Shown here one piece after another: positions 5,616-13,935 of a DNA stretch of 15,051 nucleotides. Position numbers and translations under genes: made by a program. Origin of the DNA: Pseudomonadota bacterium. GTDB lineage: Bacteria > Pseudomonadota > Gammaproteobacteria > Burkholderiales > Thiobacillaceae. The first letter of the stretch is position 1. Every line of letters begins with the position of its first letter. A model generated the notes under the pieces. It searched no databases. It was not told where the DNA came from and saw only the letters and a program-made list of their open reading frames with translations. The stretch spans positions 1-15,051 of the forward strand of contig JAUPLV010000036.1 in NCBI GenBank assembly GCA_030836725.1. The letters run 5' to 3'.

Positions 5616-8600
5616 CCGATCACCTTGATTCCATGGCCGCCATCGACACGATTCACCTCGTCGGCATCGTCGATCACGCGCTGGCTTCAGGCAGCCCGCC
5701 GGATGCCGACTCGGTCGAGGCGCGCATGCGCGAGCTTGCGCTGGACGGGCTATGCCACCTGATCGACTGGCATCCCGACACGCCGATTCCCATGATGCGT
5801 CCCTGGGGCGCGGCCAGGCAGATGGTTTGCTGGCGTGTGCCGCCGCTCTCGGGCGCGCGTGCGGACGGTTTCACGACGGAGCAGACTTTGCCGCTGTTCG
5901 AGCGCTTGTCGTGGAGCCTCGCGGACAACCCGGTTCGCCTGGGCGGACGCCCGCTCTTCGCGGTATTCCAGCTCGATGCGCTTGCCGATCCGGCCGCCTG
6001 CGCGTCAGCCTGGAGAGCGCAGGCGCGAGCCTGCGGTATCGGCGAGATCGCGCTCGCCGCGGTCCACTTCCGCTGGCAGGGCGATCCCAGGCTGTATGGC
6101 TTCGACGCCGCGATCGCGTTGCCGCCGCTGGGCTGCCGCGCCGAAAACCGGCCTGATCTGCCCGCCGCGACGCCCTCGGCCCGCGATTACATCCCCCCCT
6201 TTCACTACCGGGCGCTTGCCCGCCAGCGCCTGCAGTCAGCCAAGCCGGCCTATCGCCTGCTGGAAACCGTACCCAGCGGACTGGAATCGGTCGATGTGGA
6301 TGGTATCGGCCGCCCCTTGCCAACGCCGGGCGCCAGTCCGGCCGCGTTTTCGGCATGGCTGAACTTCGCCATCCCGAAAACCCGGCTTCGGGCTCCCGAG
6401 GGCGAGCGCATCCTGTTCCTTTCCGGATTGAGTTCACTTTTGGCTTCGCCCGAAACGGCGCCAGCGTTCGCAACGACCGCGAATGCCGTACGCGCCGGCA
6501 TCGGCGGCGCGCTTCCGCTGCCCAGGCCGTTCGAAACCCTGCCCGGGCCGGATGCGGTCCTGGCGGATGCCGAGGTGCTGGAAAACGAGGCATGGAAACG
6601 CGCCGTACCCGGGCCGGACACGGTTTCGGTGATCCTGCCTTCCTACAACCATGCGCGCTATTTACGCGGCGCGATCGACTCCGTGATCGCGCAGACCTGG
6701 CCCGATGTCGAGCTGATCGTGGTCGACGACGGTTCCCGGGATGATTCGCCCAGCCTGCTGCGTGAGATTCTTGCCGCCTGTCGCCGCCCCATGCGGGTGC
6801 TGCTGCAAACCAACCGCGGGGCGCACGAAGCCATTAACCGCGGGCTCGCGGTGGCTCGCGGCGAAATCCTGACCATCCTGAATTCAGACGATGCCTATCT
6901 TCCGCAACGCCTGGAAATCATGGTGAAGGCAATGCGTGCGCAAGGGGCGTTGCTGGGCTTTTCGGGTGTTCTGGTGATCGACGACAATGGCGAGGCGGTG
7001 TCGGCCATGCATCCGTTCGTCAACGCGCTCCAGCCCATGATGAACCGCGTTCGCCAGGCCCGGAACGGGGCCGAGTTCACCCTGGCCCTCGCCGCCGGCA
7101 ATGCGGCCATTTCAACCGGAAACCTGGTTTTCCGGCGAGAACTCCTCGCGCATACCGGCGGCATGCGGGCGTTGACGGGAAATCACGACTGGGACTTCGT
7201 TCTTGCCGCGTCCACGGCCATGCCCCCCCTATTCGTCGACAAGCCGTTGTATCGATATCGCCTGCACGACTCGAACACCATCACGCAACATGCCTTGTTG
7301 TCGGCCATCGAGGTCGAATGCTGCCTGGTGCGCGTGTTCGGTCTCAAGCCCATGTTTATCGATCCCGAACATTACCTGTTCGCGTGGTCTTCGCCGGGAC
7401 CGGTAGTTCGTTCCAGAAACTATTCCGACTGGCTGCTCGGCGCCAGAGGCGACAAACCGACCTGCGTCGAACCGTCGGCGGCGACGTCGCCGATCTCCAT
7501 CCTGCTGCCCACTTACAACACGCCCGAAATCTGGCTGCGCAAGTGCATCGACTCCGTGCTCGCGCAAACCTGGACGCATTGGGAACTGTGCATCGCCGAC
7601 GATGCTTCCACCGCGCCCCACGTGCGTGCGGTGCTGGAAGAATACGCCCGCCGGGATGCGCGTATCCGGCTGAACTTCCGCCCGGAAAACGGCCATATTT
7701 CAGCGTCGTCGAACAGCGCCCTGGAACTTGCGCACGGGGAATTTTTCGCCTTGCTCGATCACGACGACGAGCTTGCCCCCGATGCGCTGGCCTGGGTCAC
7801 GGCCGAGATCGATGCCCATTCCGATGCGGAGCTGATTTACTCGGATGAAGACAAGATCGACGAATTCGGCGTCCGCACGATTCCCTATTTCAAGCCGGCG
7901 TACAACCCCGAGCTGCTGCGCGCGCAAAACTGCATCAGCCACCTTGGCGTATTTCGTACCAAAAGTGTGCGCGAGGTCGGCGGTTTCCGTACGGGTTTCG
8001 AGGGCGCCCAGGACTGGGATCTGGCGTTGCGCGTCTGCGACCGGGCCGGCCCGGAACGGATACGCCATATCCCCCGCGTGCTGTATCACTGGCGGGCCAT
8101 TCAGGGCTCGACCGCGCTGGCGACGGGCGAAAAGCCTTACGTGATCGCGGCGCAGAAACAATCGATCGAGGAACACTACTCGCGGCTCGGAATCGCGGCC
8201 AGTCTTTTCCATCCCGAAAACCTTCCGTTTTGGGGGGCTCGCCTGGCGCCAGCGCCCGCAACGCCCTGGACATTCGTATTCGATCTGGGAACCGCGCCCG
8301 CGGCGCCCCTGCAATGGCTCGGTTCGGTTCTTTCCCGTTGCCGGCCGCAACCTTCACGCATCCTGCTGCTCGCGCCCGCACCGCTTGACGGTGCTTTCGC
8401 CGAGGCGCTTGCGCGCATGAATCCGCCGCCCTGGGAATGGCTGCATCTCGACCCGTCCGCCGATGCGGCGCCGGAAATGGCGGCCTTGCTGGCGCGCATC
8501 GGTTCGGGCGTGGTTTTTCTGCTTCGCTACGGCGCGTTGCCCCCGGGCCCGGACAGTTTCATCGAGCTTGCCGCCCGTGCCCGACTCGCCCATACCGGCC

Positions 8601-9079
8601 TGGTGGGGGTCAAGGCAGTGACGCAGGATCAGCGTATAGCCTATGCCGGCACATTGCTGATGCCTGGCGGCAGGCTTGCTTATCCCTATCGCAACATGAG
8701 CACGACGACACGCGGCCAGATTGGCCGGGCGTGTCTGGCGCAGAATTTCACCGCCCTGCAGGGACCTTGCCTGGCGTTCGACATCGGCAAACTCGCGCGG
8801 CTGGAAGGATGGAACACACCGATCGTCGCCCGCCATCTTGATCTGGAGCTTTCCCTGCGCTTCCACGCAGCCGGCTTGCGCAATGTCTGGATTCCCTACC
8901 AGCCATTCTTGCAGCCGTGGATAACGACGGACGATCCGGCGCTCGCCGGGGACGCGGCAAGGCTTTTCGCCATCTGGCCGGAGTTGTTCGAGCGCGATCC
9001 AACCTACAATCCCAACCTGAGCGCAACCGATCCGCTGTTCGAGATCGCCGCCATCGAACGCAATCTGGAGCCCCTCTGA
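5612..9079 (+). CDS. Multidomain glycosyltransferase: degenerate WbsX-like domain + GT2 + GT2 + decayed GT2
   Basis: A 1155-residue predicted cytoplasmic protein. Residues about 20-255 resemble a WbsX/GH99-like domain: RMRELALDGLCHLIDW, then LGGRPLFAVFQLDALADP near 110, AWRAQARACGIGEIALAAVHF, and an ASPAAFSAWLNFAI stretch. The family's usual WANENW-type motif is replaced and its WDN-type motif is unrecognisable. GT2-1 begins at about 338 (VSVILPSYNHARYL), with Asp372/Asp373 and NSDD at 424-427. GT2-2 begins at about 626 (SPISILLPTYN), with DHDD at 716-719 and YSDEDKID near 743, and resembles GT2-1 of the 865-4377 protein. Residues about 884-1140 align with GT2-2 of that protein (TGLVGVKA, YAGTLL, DPTYNPNLS), but the NND position reads FLLRYGAL (969 on) and the nucleotide-binding N-terminal strand is lost. 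This part is probably inactive. ATG 5612 overlaps the upstream TGA (ATGA). The order WbsX-GT2-GT2 is known from O-antigen loci. Specificity is unknown. Confidence 0.85.
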   Translation: MTDHLDSMAAIDTIHLVGIVDHALASGSPPDADSVEARMRELALDGLCHLIDWHPDTPIPMMRPWGAARQMVCWRVPPLSGARADGFTTEQTLPLFERLSWSLADNPVRLGGRPLFAVFQLDALADPAACASAWRAQARACGIGEIALAAVHFRWQGDPRLYGFDAAIALPPLGCRAENRPDLPAATPSARDYIPPFHYRALARQRLQSAKPAYRLLETVPSGLESVDVDGIGRPLPTPGASPAAFSAWLNFAIPKTRLRAPEGERILFLSGLSSLLASPETAPAFATTANAVRAGIGGALPLPRPFETLPGPDAVLADAEVLENEAWKRAVPGPDTVSVILPSYNHARYLRGAIDSVIAQTWPDVELIVVDDGSRDDSPSLLREILAACRRPMRVLLQTNRGAHEAINRGLAVARGEILTILNSDDAYLPQRLEIMVKAMRAQGALLGFSGVLVIDDNGEAVSAMHPFVNALQPMMNRVRQARNGAEFTLALAAGNAAISTGNLVFRRELLAHTGGMRALTGNHDWDFVLAASTAMPPLFVDKPLYRYRLHDSNTITQHALLSAIEVECCLVRVFGLKPMFIDPEHYLFAWSSPGPVVRSRNYSDWLLGARGDKPTCVEPSAATSPISILLPTYNTPEIWLRKCIDSVLAQTWTHWELCIADDASTAPHVRAVLEEYARRDARIRLNFRPENGHISASSNSALELAHGEFFALLDHDDELAPDALAWVTAEIDAHSDAELIYSDEDKIDEFGVRTIPYFKPAYNPELLRAQNCISHLGVFRTKSVREVGGFRTGFEGAQDWDLALRVCDRAGPERIRHIPRVLYHWRAIQGSTALATGEKPYVIAAQKQSIEEHYSRLGIAASLFHPENLPFWGARLAPAPATPWTFVFDLGTAPAAPLQWLGSVLSRCRPQPSRILLLAPAPLDGAFAEALARMNPPPWEWLHLDPSADAAPEMAALLARIGSGVVFLLRYGALPPGPDSFIELAARARLAHTGLVGVKAVTQDQRIAYAGTLLMPGGRLAYPYRNMSTTTRGQIGRACLAQNFTALQGPCLAFDIGKLARLEGWNTPIVARHLDLELSLRFHAAGLRNVWIPYQPFLQPWITTDDPALAGDAARLFAIWPELFERDPTYNPNLSATDPLFEIAAIERNLEPL

Positions 9080-9083
9080 ATTG

Positions 9084-10862
9084 ATGATCCCTATTTCGCC
9101 GACCGACATTGAATGGCTCTCCGATGAAGCAGCGCAACCCGCGTGCTGCCCCGTCTGCACCCATCAAGCCGTTCTTCGCCCGTCGCTCGCCACCCTGCAT
9201 ATGGCGGACCGGGCGCCAATACGCTTTTTCAGCTGCCCCTCATGCGGCTCGCTATTCGCCGATCCGCCCGACATCGCGGATTTCGGCGACCTGCTCCATG
9301 CCGGCGTCGACGTCTACCGATCCTATGTCGAGGTGGTCGGCGGAATCTGGGAAATGTACTGGCCGGTCGGCACGATCGAGACCGGCAAGAGTTCGCCCAG
9401 CCTGCTCGATGTGGGCTGTGGCTTCGGTTTTACCGTCGATCTTTGGCGCTCGCAGCGCGGCGAGGCTTTGGGTGTGGAGGTGTCCGGTTATGGCCGCAAA
9501 GGCAGCGAAATCCTTCAGGTTCCGATCCGCTTCGATTATCTGCAGAATATGCCGGACATCGCCCATGCGTCGTTCGACATCGTCTACGCCTCGGAAGTGA
9601 TCGAGCATGTGCCCGATCCCACCGCATTCGCCGCCCTGCTTGGACGCTATGTGGCGCCCGATGGCGTGCTCGCCCTGACCACGCCGAACGCGGCTTATAT
9701 TCGTGAAGGGAACGATCCGGCCACGGTCCTGGCCTCGCTTTCGCCTGGATTCCACGGTTTCCTGCTGCATGCCGAGGCGCTGAAAAAGATCCTTCTCCAG
9801 GCCGGGTTCGCTTATGCCGCGGTGGAGGAGCATGGTTCCCGCCTGATTGCGTATGCCTCGCGCAAGCCGGTGGCGAAGCGGGGGAATGCCCTTGCGAGGA
9901 GCGAATACCTGCGCTACCTCGAACAACGCGCGGACACCCTTCCTCCCGGCACCCCCACCGCGAACGGCGTCCTGTACCGTTTGATCCGGGATCTCGCCAA
10001 CGCCGGCCGCTGGCAGGAAGCGTTAAAGTGGTCGCAACGGCTGGATCGGGACCTGGAAGCCACGTTCGGCCCCGCAGCCATACAACCCGGGTTATGTCTG
10101 GCGCAGTTGAACGAATGGAACGACGCGAAGGGTTTTTCCGACCGCCAGCCATTTTTCCAGCCCAACTATTTTTACCTGAAGGGCAATATCCATCGTGTCG
10201 CCCTTGGCCGGATCGACGCCTCGACCGCCTACTACGAGGCCGGGTACAGGCTTGCTCTGGCCATGCTCGACCGGATCGGTTTCGCCTATTGCATCGAGGC
10301 CGGCAATCTGGTCTGGGTGATGCGCTTGCTCCATGCATGCTGCAGCCTGCAAACGGGAGAAATCCGGCCCTCGGTGGATTTGATCTCGGCCATAGGGACA
10401 AGCCTGGATGCTCCCCCCCTCCCGGAACTGGGATTCAGGAAATTCGCGGCATCCGAGGTGTATACCGTTTTCGATGAGATCGGCGCGGCCCTGGCGGTTC
10501 GGAAGGACCCCGCGACCGTACGCGCGCTTTCCGACGCGCTGCGTCCCTATCTCCTGCCCCGGCTCGGTGACGCTTCCGCGCAGGGCGGGCTGAAGGCGCC
10601 GGCCAACTTCTTCGACTGCAATCTGGCCGCCTTTCAGGGCGTTCTGCTCGGAGATACCTCGCCGGCCCCCGGCGATGCCATCCGCTTGTTGACCTCCGCG
10701 CTCGACTCGTCCCGTCGCATCGCTTGCGAACCGGGGGCGGAGCGGATCGTCCAGGCATTTCTTAAAAAGACCGAAACCGCCTTGCGCCGAATCAATCCCG
10801 CCGCCGAAAAAGGACCGGGAAGCGTCGTGCCGGGGATGGGTTCGCCGTGGCGATTCTATTGA
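9084..10862 (+). CDS. Zinc-ribbon class I methyltransferase with long helical C-terminal extension
   Basis: A 592-residue predicted cytoplasmic protein. An N-terminal zinc ribbon uses Cys22/Cys25 and Cys51/Cys54 (CPVC and CPSCGSLFADPP). The methyltransferase core follows: LLDVGCGFGF (Asp109, Gly111, Gly113), YASEVIEHVPDP, LALTTPN and a GFHGFLLHAEALKKILLQAGF segment, up to about residue 265. The remaining 320 residues are mainly helical, with TPR-like stretches (e.g. GRWQEALKWSQRLDRDLEATFG and GNIHRVALGRIDASTAYYEAGYRLAL) and no motif I can name. Similar zinc-ribbon methyltransferases sit in glycan loci and methylate sugars or cap chains; the substrate here is not deducible. The start is ATG 9084, four bases after the upstream stop. 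TTG 9081 is also in frame. No strong ribosome site is present, which suggests coupling. The methyltransferase assignment is firm; the role of the tail is unknown. Confidence 0.83.
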   Translation: MIPISPTDIEWLSDEAAQPACCPVCTHQAVLRPSLATLHMADRAPIRFFSCPSCGSLFADPPDIADFGDLLHAGVDVYRSYVEVVGGIWEMYWPVGTIETGKSSPSLLDVGCGFGFTVDLWRSQRGEALGVEVSGYGRKGSEILQVPIRFDYLQNMPDIAHASFDIVYASEVIEHVPDPTAFAALLGRYVAPDGVLALTTPNAAYIREGNDPATVLASLSPGFHGFLLHAEALKKILLQAGFAYAAVEEHGSRLIAYASRKPVAKRGNALARSEYLRYLEQRADTLPPGTPTANGVLYRLIRDLANAGRWQEALKWSQRLDRDLEATFGPAAIQPGLCLAQLNEWNDAKGFSDRQPFFQPNYFYLKGNIHRVALGRIDASTAYYEAGYRLALAMLDRIGFAYCIEAGNLVWVMRLLHACCSLQTGEIRPSVDLISAIGTSLDAPPLPELGFRKFAASEVYTVFDEIGAALAVRKDPATVRALSDALRPYLLPRLGDASAQGGLKAPANFFDCNLAAFQGVLLGDTSPAPGDAIRLLTSALDSSRRIACEPGAERIVQAFLKKTETALRRINPAAEKGPGSVVPGMGSPWRFY

Positions 10863-10910
10863 GAACGCACAGCCGCAAGCGCCACGGATTCACCCTCCAC
10901 TTCATTAGCC

Positions 10911-13223
10911 ATGCCCATGCCTGATCGTTCAGTTCCGAGAGCCGCCTCCACCACAATTTGCGTGATCGACACCCAGACCCACGCGCTTGCGGCGAGGGCG
11001 ATGCGCTTGTCGCTGGCGGCAATGGATTTCGCCGACGCCCTGTTCATCTCCGATTCCGGGGCCGACACCGGCGGCGCCCGCCATGTCGCCATCGCCCCCC
11101 TGGCCGGACGCGCCGCGTATTCGCATTTCGTCATGAAGGACCTGCTCCGGCACGTCGAAACCGAGCACGTGCTGTTGATCCAGTGGGATGGCTACGTGGT
11201 CAATCCCACAGCCTGGAGCGATGATTTTCTCGACCATGACTACATCGGCGCCCGCTGGGGGTTCCACAAGGACGCGCATTGCGTCGGCAACGGCGGTTTT
11301 TCGCTGCGTTCACGGCGCCTGCTTGAGGCGCTGCAGGACCCTGGGATAGACCGCTTCGAGCCCGAGGACGAAATGATCTGCCGCCATTACCGGCCGATGC
11401 TCGAATCGCGCTACGGCATGCGTTTCGCGCCATCCGAAGTGGCGGATCGCTTCTCCTTCGAAACCACCTATCCGCAGGGCAGGCCGCTTGGATTCCATGG
11501 CTTGTTCAACATGTGGCTGTTTCTCGACGACGCCGAAGTGGCCGGCTTTGTCGCGGCGATGCCGAGATCGGTTCTGGGTTCGATCCAGTTCCTTTCCCTG
11601 GCGAAAAACTTCATTGACTTGAAGCGGTTCGGTCCCGCGCGGATATTGCTGGAACAGCGCCTGCGCGCCTTCCCGGCCGACGCCAAATGCAGCGAGATGC
11701 TGGGCACGCTGAACGGTCCGGTTGCCAGGCCCGCCGCCGCGCCGCCGAGCCGCAACGCCCCCTGCCCATGCGGCAGCGGCAAGCGTTACAAGCATTGCTG
11801 CGGCCAGGAGGGCGCCGCTCCGGGCGCGACCGCGGTTGCGTCGAGCGACACGCCGGAGGCCTTGCTGAGGCAGGCCATGGCGCACCATCAGGCCGGCCGT
11901 CTGGCCGACGCGCGGAAAGGCTACGAAGCCGTCCTGGCGCTGGGCGCCGATACGATGGCGGAACATTATCTGGGCGTGCTCGACATGCAGGAAGGGCGGC
12001 CGCGCGAGGGTGAAAACCGGATACGCGCCGCCCTGGCGCAACGGGACGACGTGCCGGACTTCTTCAACAACCTCGGCCTGTGCCTGCGCGCGCAAGGCCG
12101 GCTGGAGGAGGCCGTGGCCGAGTATCGCAAGGCGCTGAACCTGCATCCGGCCTATGCCCCGGCCTGGAGCAATCTCGGTCTTGATCTGCACAAGCTCGGC
12201 CATCTCGATGAAGCGCTGGAGGCCTTCAATCGCGCCCTGGCCCTGGAAGCCAACCTGACGCAGGCGCGCTTCAGCCGGGCGCTGGTGTTGCTGACGCGGG
12301 GCGATTATGCGCAGGGCTGGGCGGAGTATGAATTGCGCATGCGGTGCCCGGAGTACGCCGCCGGCTACCGGCTGCCGCCGATGGCCGGCACGCCCCGTCC
12401 TTGGCAGGGCGAGGCGTTGCCCGGAAAGAGCCTGCTGCTGCTCGCCGAGCAGGGCATCGGCGATACCCTGCAGTTCATTCGTTACGCCGGGGCGCTCGCC
12501 GGCCAGGGGGCCAGGGTCGGGCTGCATGTGCGCCAGGCGCACGTGGCCGGGCTGCTGCGCAACGCGCACGGACTGTCCGAGGTGTACACCGGCGAAGCGG
12601 TGATTCCCGCATACGATTACTACTGTCACTTGTTGAGCCTGCCGCGCCTGTGCGGCACCCGTTCGCTGGATGCGGTTCCCGCCGACGTGCCTTATCTGGC
12701 GGCGCCAGCCGACCGGCGCGCCTATTGGCGGCAACGCCTCGACGCGATCCCGGCGCGGCTGCGCGTCGGTCTGGCCTGGGCGGGCAATCCCGCCAACCCG
12801 GATGATCGCAACCGTTCCTGTTCGCTGCACGCGCTCGCCGGTTTGTTCGATCTGCCCGATGTGGCCTGGATCAACCTGCAACTCGGGGCCGAGCGCGAAG
12901 AACTGCGGACGATGCAAACGTCCATCCTGGACTGGGGCGACGAACAGACGGATTATGCCGAGACGGCCGCGCTGATGGCCGAACTCGATCTGGTCGTCAC
13001 CGTCGACACGTCCATCGCCCACGCCGCCGGCGCGATGGGGCGTCCGGTCTGGATCATGCTGCAGTACATCGCCGATTTCCGCTGGCTGCTCGATCGCACC
13101 GACAGCCCCTGGTATCCGACGGCACGCCTGTTCCGCCAGCCCGGGATCGGCGATTGGCCGGCGGTCGCCGCGGAGGTGAAGGCGGCGCTTGCGGACTTCA
13201 CGGCCGAACGCGCCTCGTCATGA
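10911..13223 (+). CDS. DUF5672 - SEC-C - TPR - GT9-like fusion protein
   Basis: A 770-residue predicted cytoplasmic protein with four modules. Residues about 13-240 match DUF5672: VLLIQWDGYVVNP near 87, DYIGARWGF, then CVGNGGFSLRSRRLLEA at 124-140 and a PEDEMICRHYRP acidic motif. Residues 281-298 are a SEC-C zinc module (Cys285, Cys287, Cys296, Cys297). Residues about 317-477 carry several TPR units (e.g. NNLGLCLRAQGRLEEAVAEY and SNLGLDLHKLGHLDEALEAF). Residues about 503-745 are GT9/heptosyltransferase-like: LLLLAEQGIGDTLQFIRYAG, RVGLAWAGNP, DRNRSCSL, TVDTSIAHAAGAMGRPVWIML and DSPWYPTARLFRQ. TPR-GT9-like proteins are well known; a DUF5672 plus SEC-C front end is unusual. DUF5672 is itself suspected to be glycosyltransferase-like. 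The start is ATG 10911, 48 bases after the upstream stop and without a ribosome site. ATG 10917 is an equal alternative. Confidence 0.86.
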   Translation: MPMPDRSVPRAASTTICVIDTQTHALAARAMRLSLAAMDFADALFISDSGADTGGARHVAIAPLAGRAAYSHFVMKDLLRHVETEHVLLIQWDGYVVNPTAWSDDFLDHDYIGARWGFHKDAHCVGNGGFSLRSRRLLEALQDPGIDRFEPEDEMICRHYRPMLESRYGMRFAPSEVADRFSFETTYPQGRPLGFHGLFNMWLFLDDAEVAGFVAAMPRSVLGSIQFLSLAKNFIDLKRFGPARILLEQRLRAFPADAKCSEMLGTLNGPVARPAAAPPSRNAPCPCGSGKRYKHCCGQEGAAPGATAVASSDTPEALLRQAMAHHQAGRLADARKGYEAVLALGADTMAEHYLGVLDMQEGRPREGENRIRAALAQRDDVPDFFNNLGLCLRAQGRLEEAVAEYRKALNLHPAYAPAWSNLGLDLHKLGHLDEALEAFNRALALEANLTQARFSRALVLLTRGDYAQGWAEYELRMRCPEYAAGYRLPPMAGTPRPWQGEALPGKSLLLLAEQGIGDTLQFIRYAGALAGQGARVGLHVRQAHVAGLLRNAHGLSEVYTGEAVIPAYDYYCHLLSLPRLCGTRSLDAVPADVPYLAAPADRRAYWRQRLDAIPARLRVGLAWAGNPANPDDRNRSCSLHALAGLFDLPDVAWINLQLGAEREELRTMQTSILDWGDEQTDYAETAALMAELDLVVTVDTSIAHAAGAMGRPVWIMLQYIADFRWLLDRTDSPWYPTARLFRQPGIGDWPAVAAEVKAALADFTAERASS
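11769..11800 (+). repeat. 32-nt direct repeat, copy 2 (SEC-C coding core)
   Basis: Identical over 32 bases to 4773-4804. It encodes the SEC-C module in the middle of the DUF5672/TPR/GT9 fusion, whereas copy 1 lies at the extreme N-terminus of its protein. Confidence 0.9.
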
Positions 13224-13225
13224 AC

Positions 13226-13230
13226 AAGGA
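13226..13230 (+). promoter_or_regulatory. Shine-Dalgarno AAGGA for the DUF4254 gene
   Basis: AAGGA lies five bases before the ATG at 13236, in the 12-base gap after the upstream TGA. It supports that start and is one of few clear ribosome sites in a locus that otherwise relies on overlapping starts and stops. Confidence 0.6.
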
Positions 13231-13235
13231 CAAAC

Positions 13236-13853
13236 ATGAATCCGCTGGATGATCTGAACGCTGCCGATATCGCCCGCTTTCATTCCGCCCTGATCGAACA
13301 CCTGAAGCAGGGCGGCGAACCCCCCGAGATCCCATCCACCGCATTGCGGCAGGCGATCGAGGATAACCACCGCTGCAATATCGCGCTGTGGGACGAAGAG
13401 GACCAGGCGCGCCGTCGCGATGTTCCCGATAGCGCCATCGCCAACAGCAAGCGCCTGATCGACGGCCATAACCAGCGCCGCAACGATGCCATCGAACGTG
13501 TCGACGAACTGGTGCTGGCCGCATTGCCGAACGTGCCGGAAACGGCGCGCCTGCATTCGGAAACCGTCGGCGCCCTGATCGACCGCCTGTCCATCCTCAG
13601 CCTGAAGATTTTTCACATGGGCTGGCAGACCCGGCGCGCCGACGCCGACGCCGCCCATCATGCAATGAGCCGTGAACGGCTGGCCCGTTTGCTGGAACAA
13701 CGTGCGGACCTGGCGTGGTGCCTGGACGAACTCATCCGCGGTTGCCTGGACGGCACGCTGCGCTTCAAGGTGTATCGGCAGTTCAAGATGTACAACGATC
13801 GGAGATTCAACCCCTGGCTGGCGGATTCCGCCGGCGCCGAGCCATCGACTTGA
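13236..13853 (+). CDS. DUF4254 family protein
   Basis: A 205-residue soluble, helical protein with no signal peptide or membrane segment. It matches DUF4254 through NHRCNIALWDEEDQARR (from Asn44), the stretch from IANSKRLID to NQRRNDAIERVDE, SETVGALIDRLSILSLKIFHM (DRLS at 116-119), and the C-terminal RFKVYRQFKMYNDRRFNPW. Full family length is present. DUF4254 genes recur beside TPR-GT9-like and GT2 genes in polysaccharide loci, but the biochemical function is not known to me. The helical, charge-rich sequence and the invariant WDEEDQAR and DRLSILSLK blocks would suit a partner-binding or small-ligand role. It lies 12 bases after the GT9-fusion gene with its own ribosome site, so it is almost certainly co-transcribed. 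Confidence 0.85.
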   Translation: MNPLDDLNAADIARFHSALIEHLKQGGEPPEIPSTALRQAIEDNHRCNIALWDEEDQARRRDVPDSAIANSKRLIDGHNQRRNDAIERVDELVLAALPNVPETARLHSETVGALIDRLSILSLKIFHMGWQTRRADADAAHHAMSRERLARLLEQRADLAWCLDELIRGCLDGTLRFKVYRQFKMYNDRRFNPWLADSAGAEPST

Positions 13854-13935
13854 ATCGGGTGAGCCGCGGAATGTCTCACGGGCAGGGAATCTGTTCACTG
13901 AACCAGGACGAGGCCATACCCTGATCGCAAACGGC

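Noticed and set aside
13220..13252. Ten-codon ORF overlapping the GT9-fusion stop as ATGA
   Set aside because: It is in a different frame from the DUF4254 gene and has no ribosome site of its own. The DUF4254 start at 13236 has AAGGA, so this is probably chance.
13871..13924. 17-codon ORF between the DUF4254 and GT2-TPR genes
   Set aside because: It has no ribosome site, no motif and no overlap with the next start. It is also just the end of a longer shadow frame over the DUF4254 gene.
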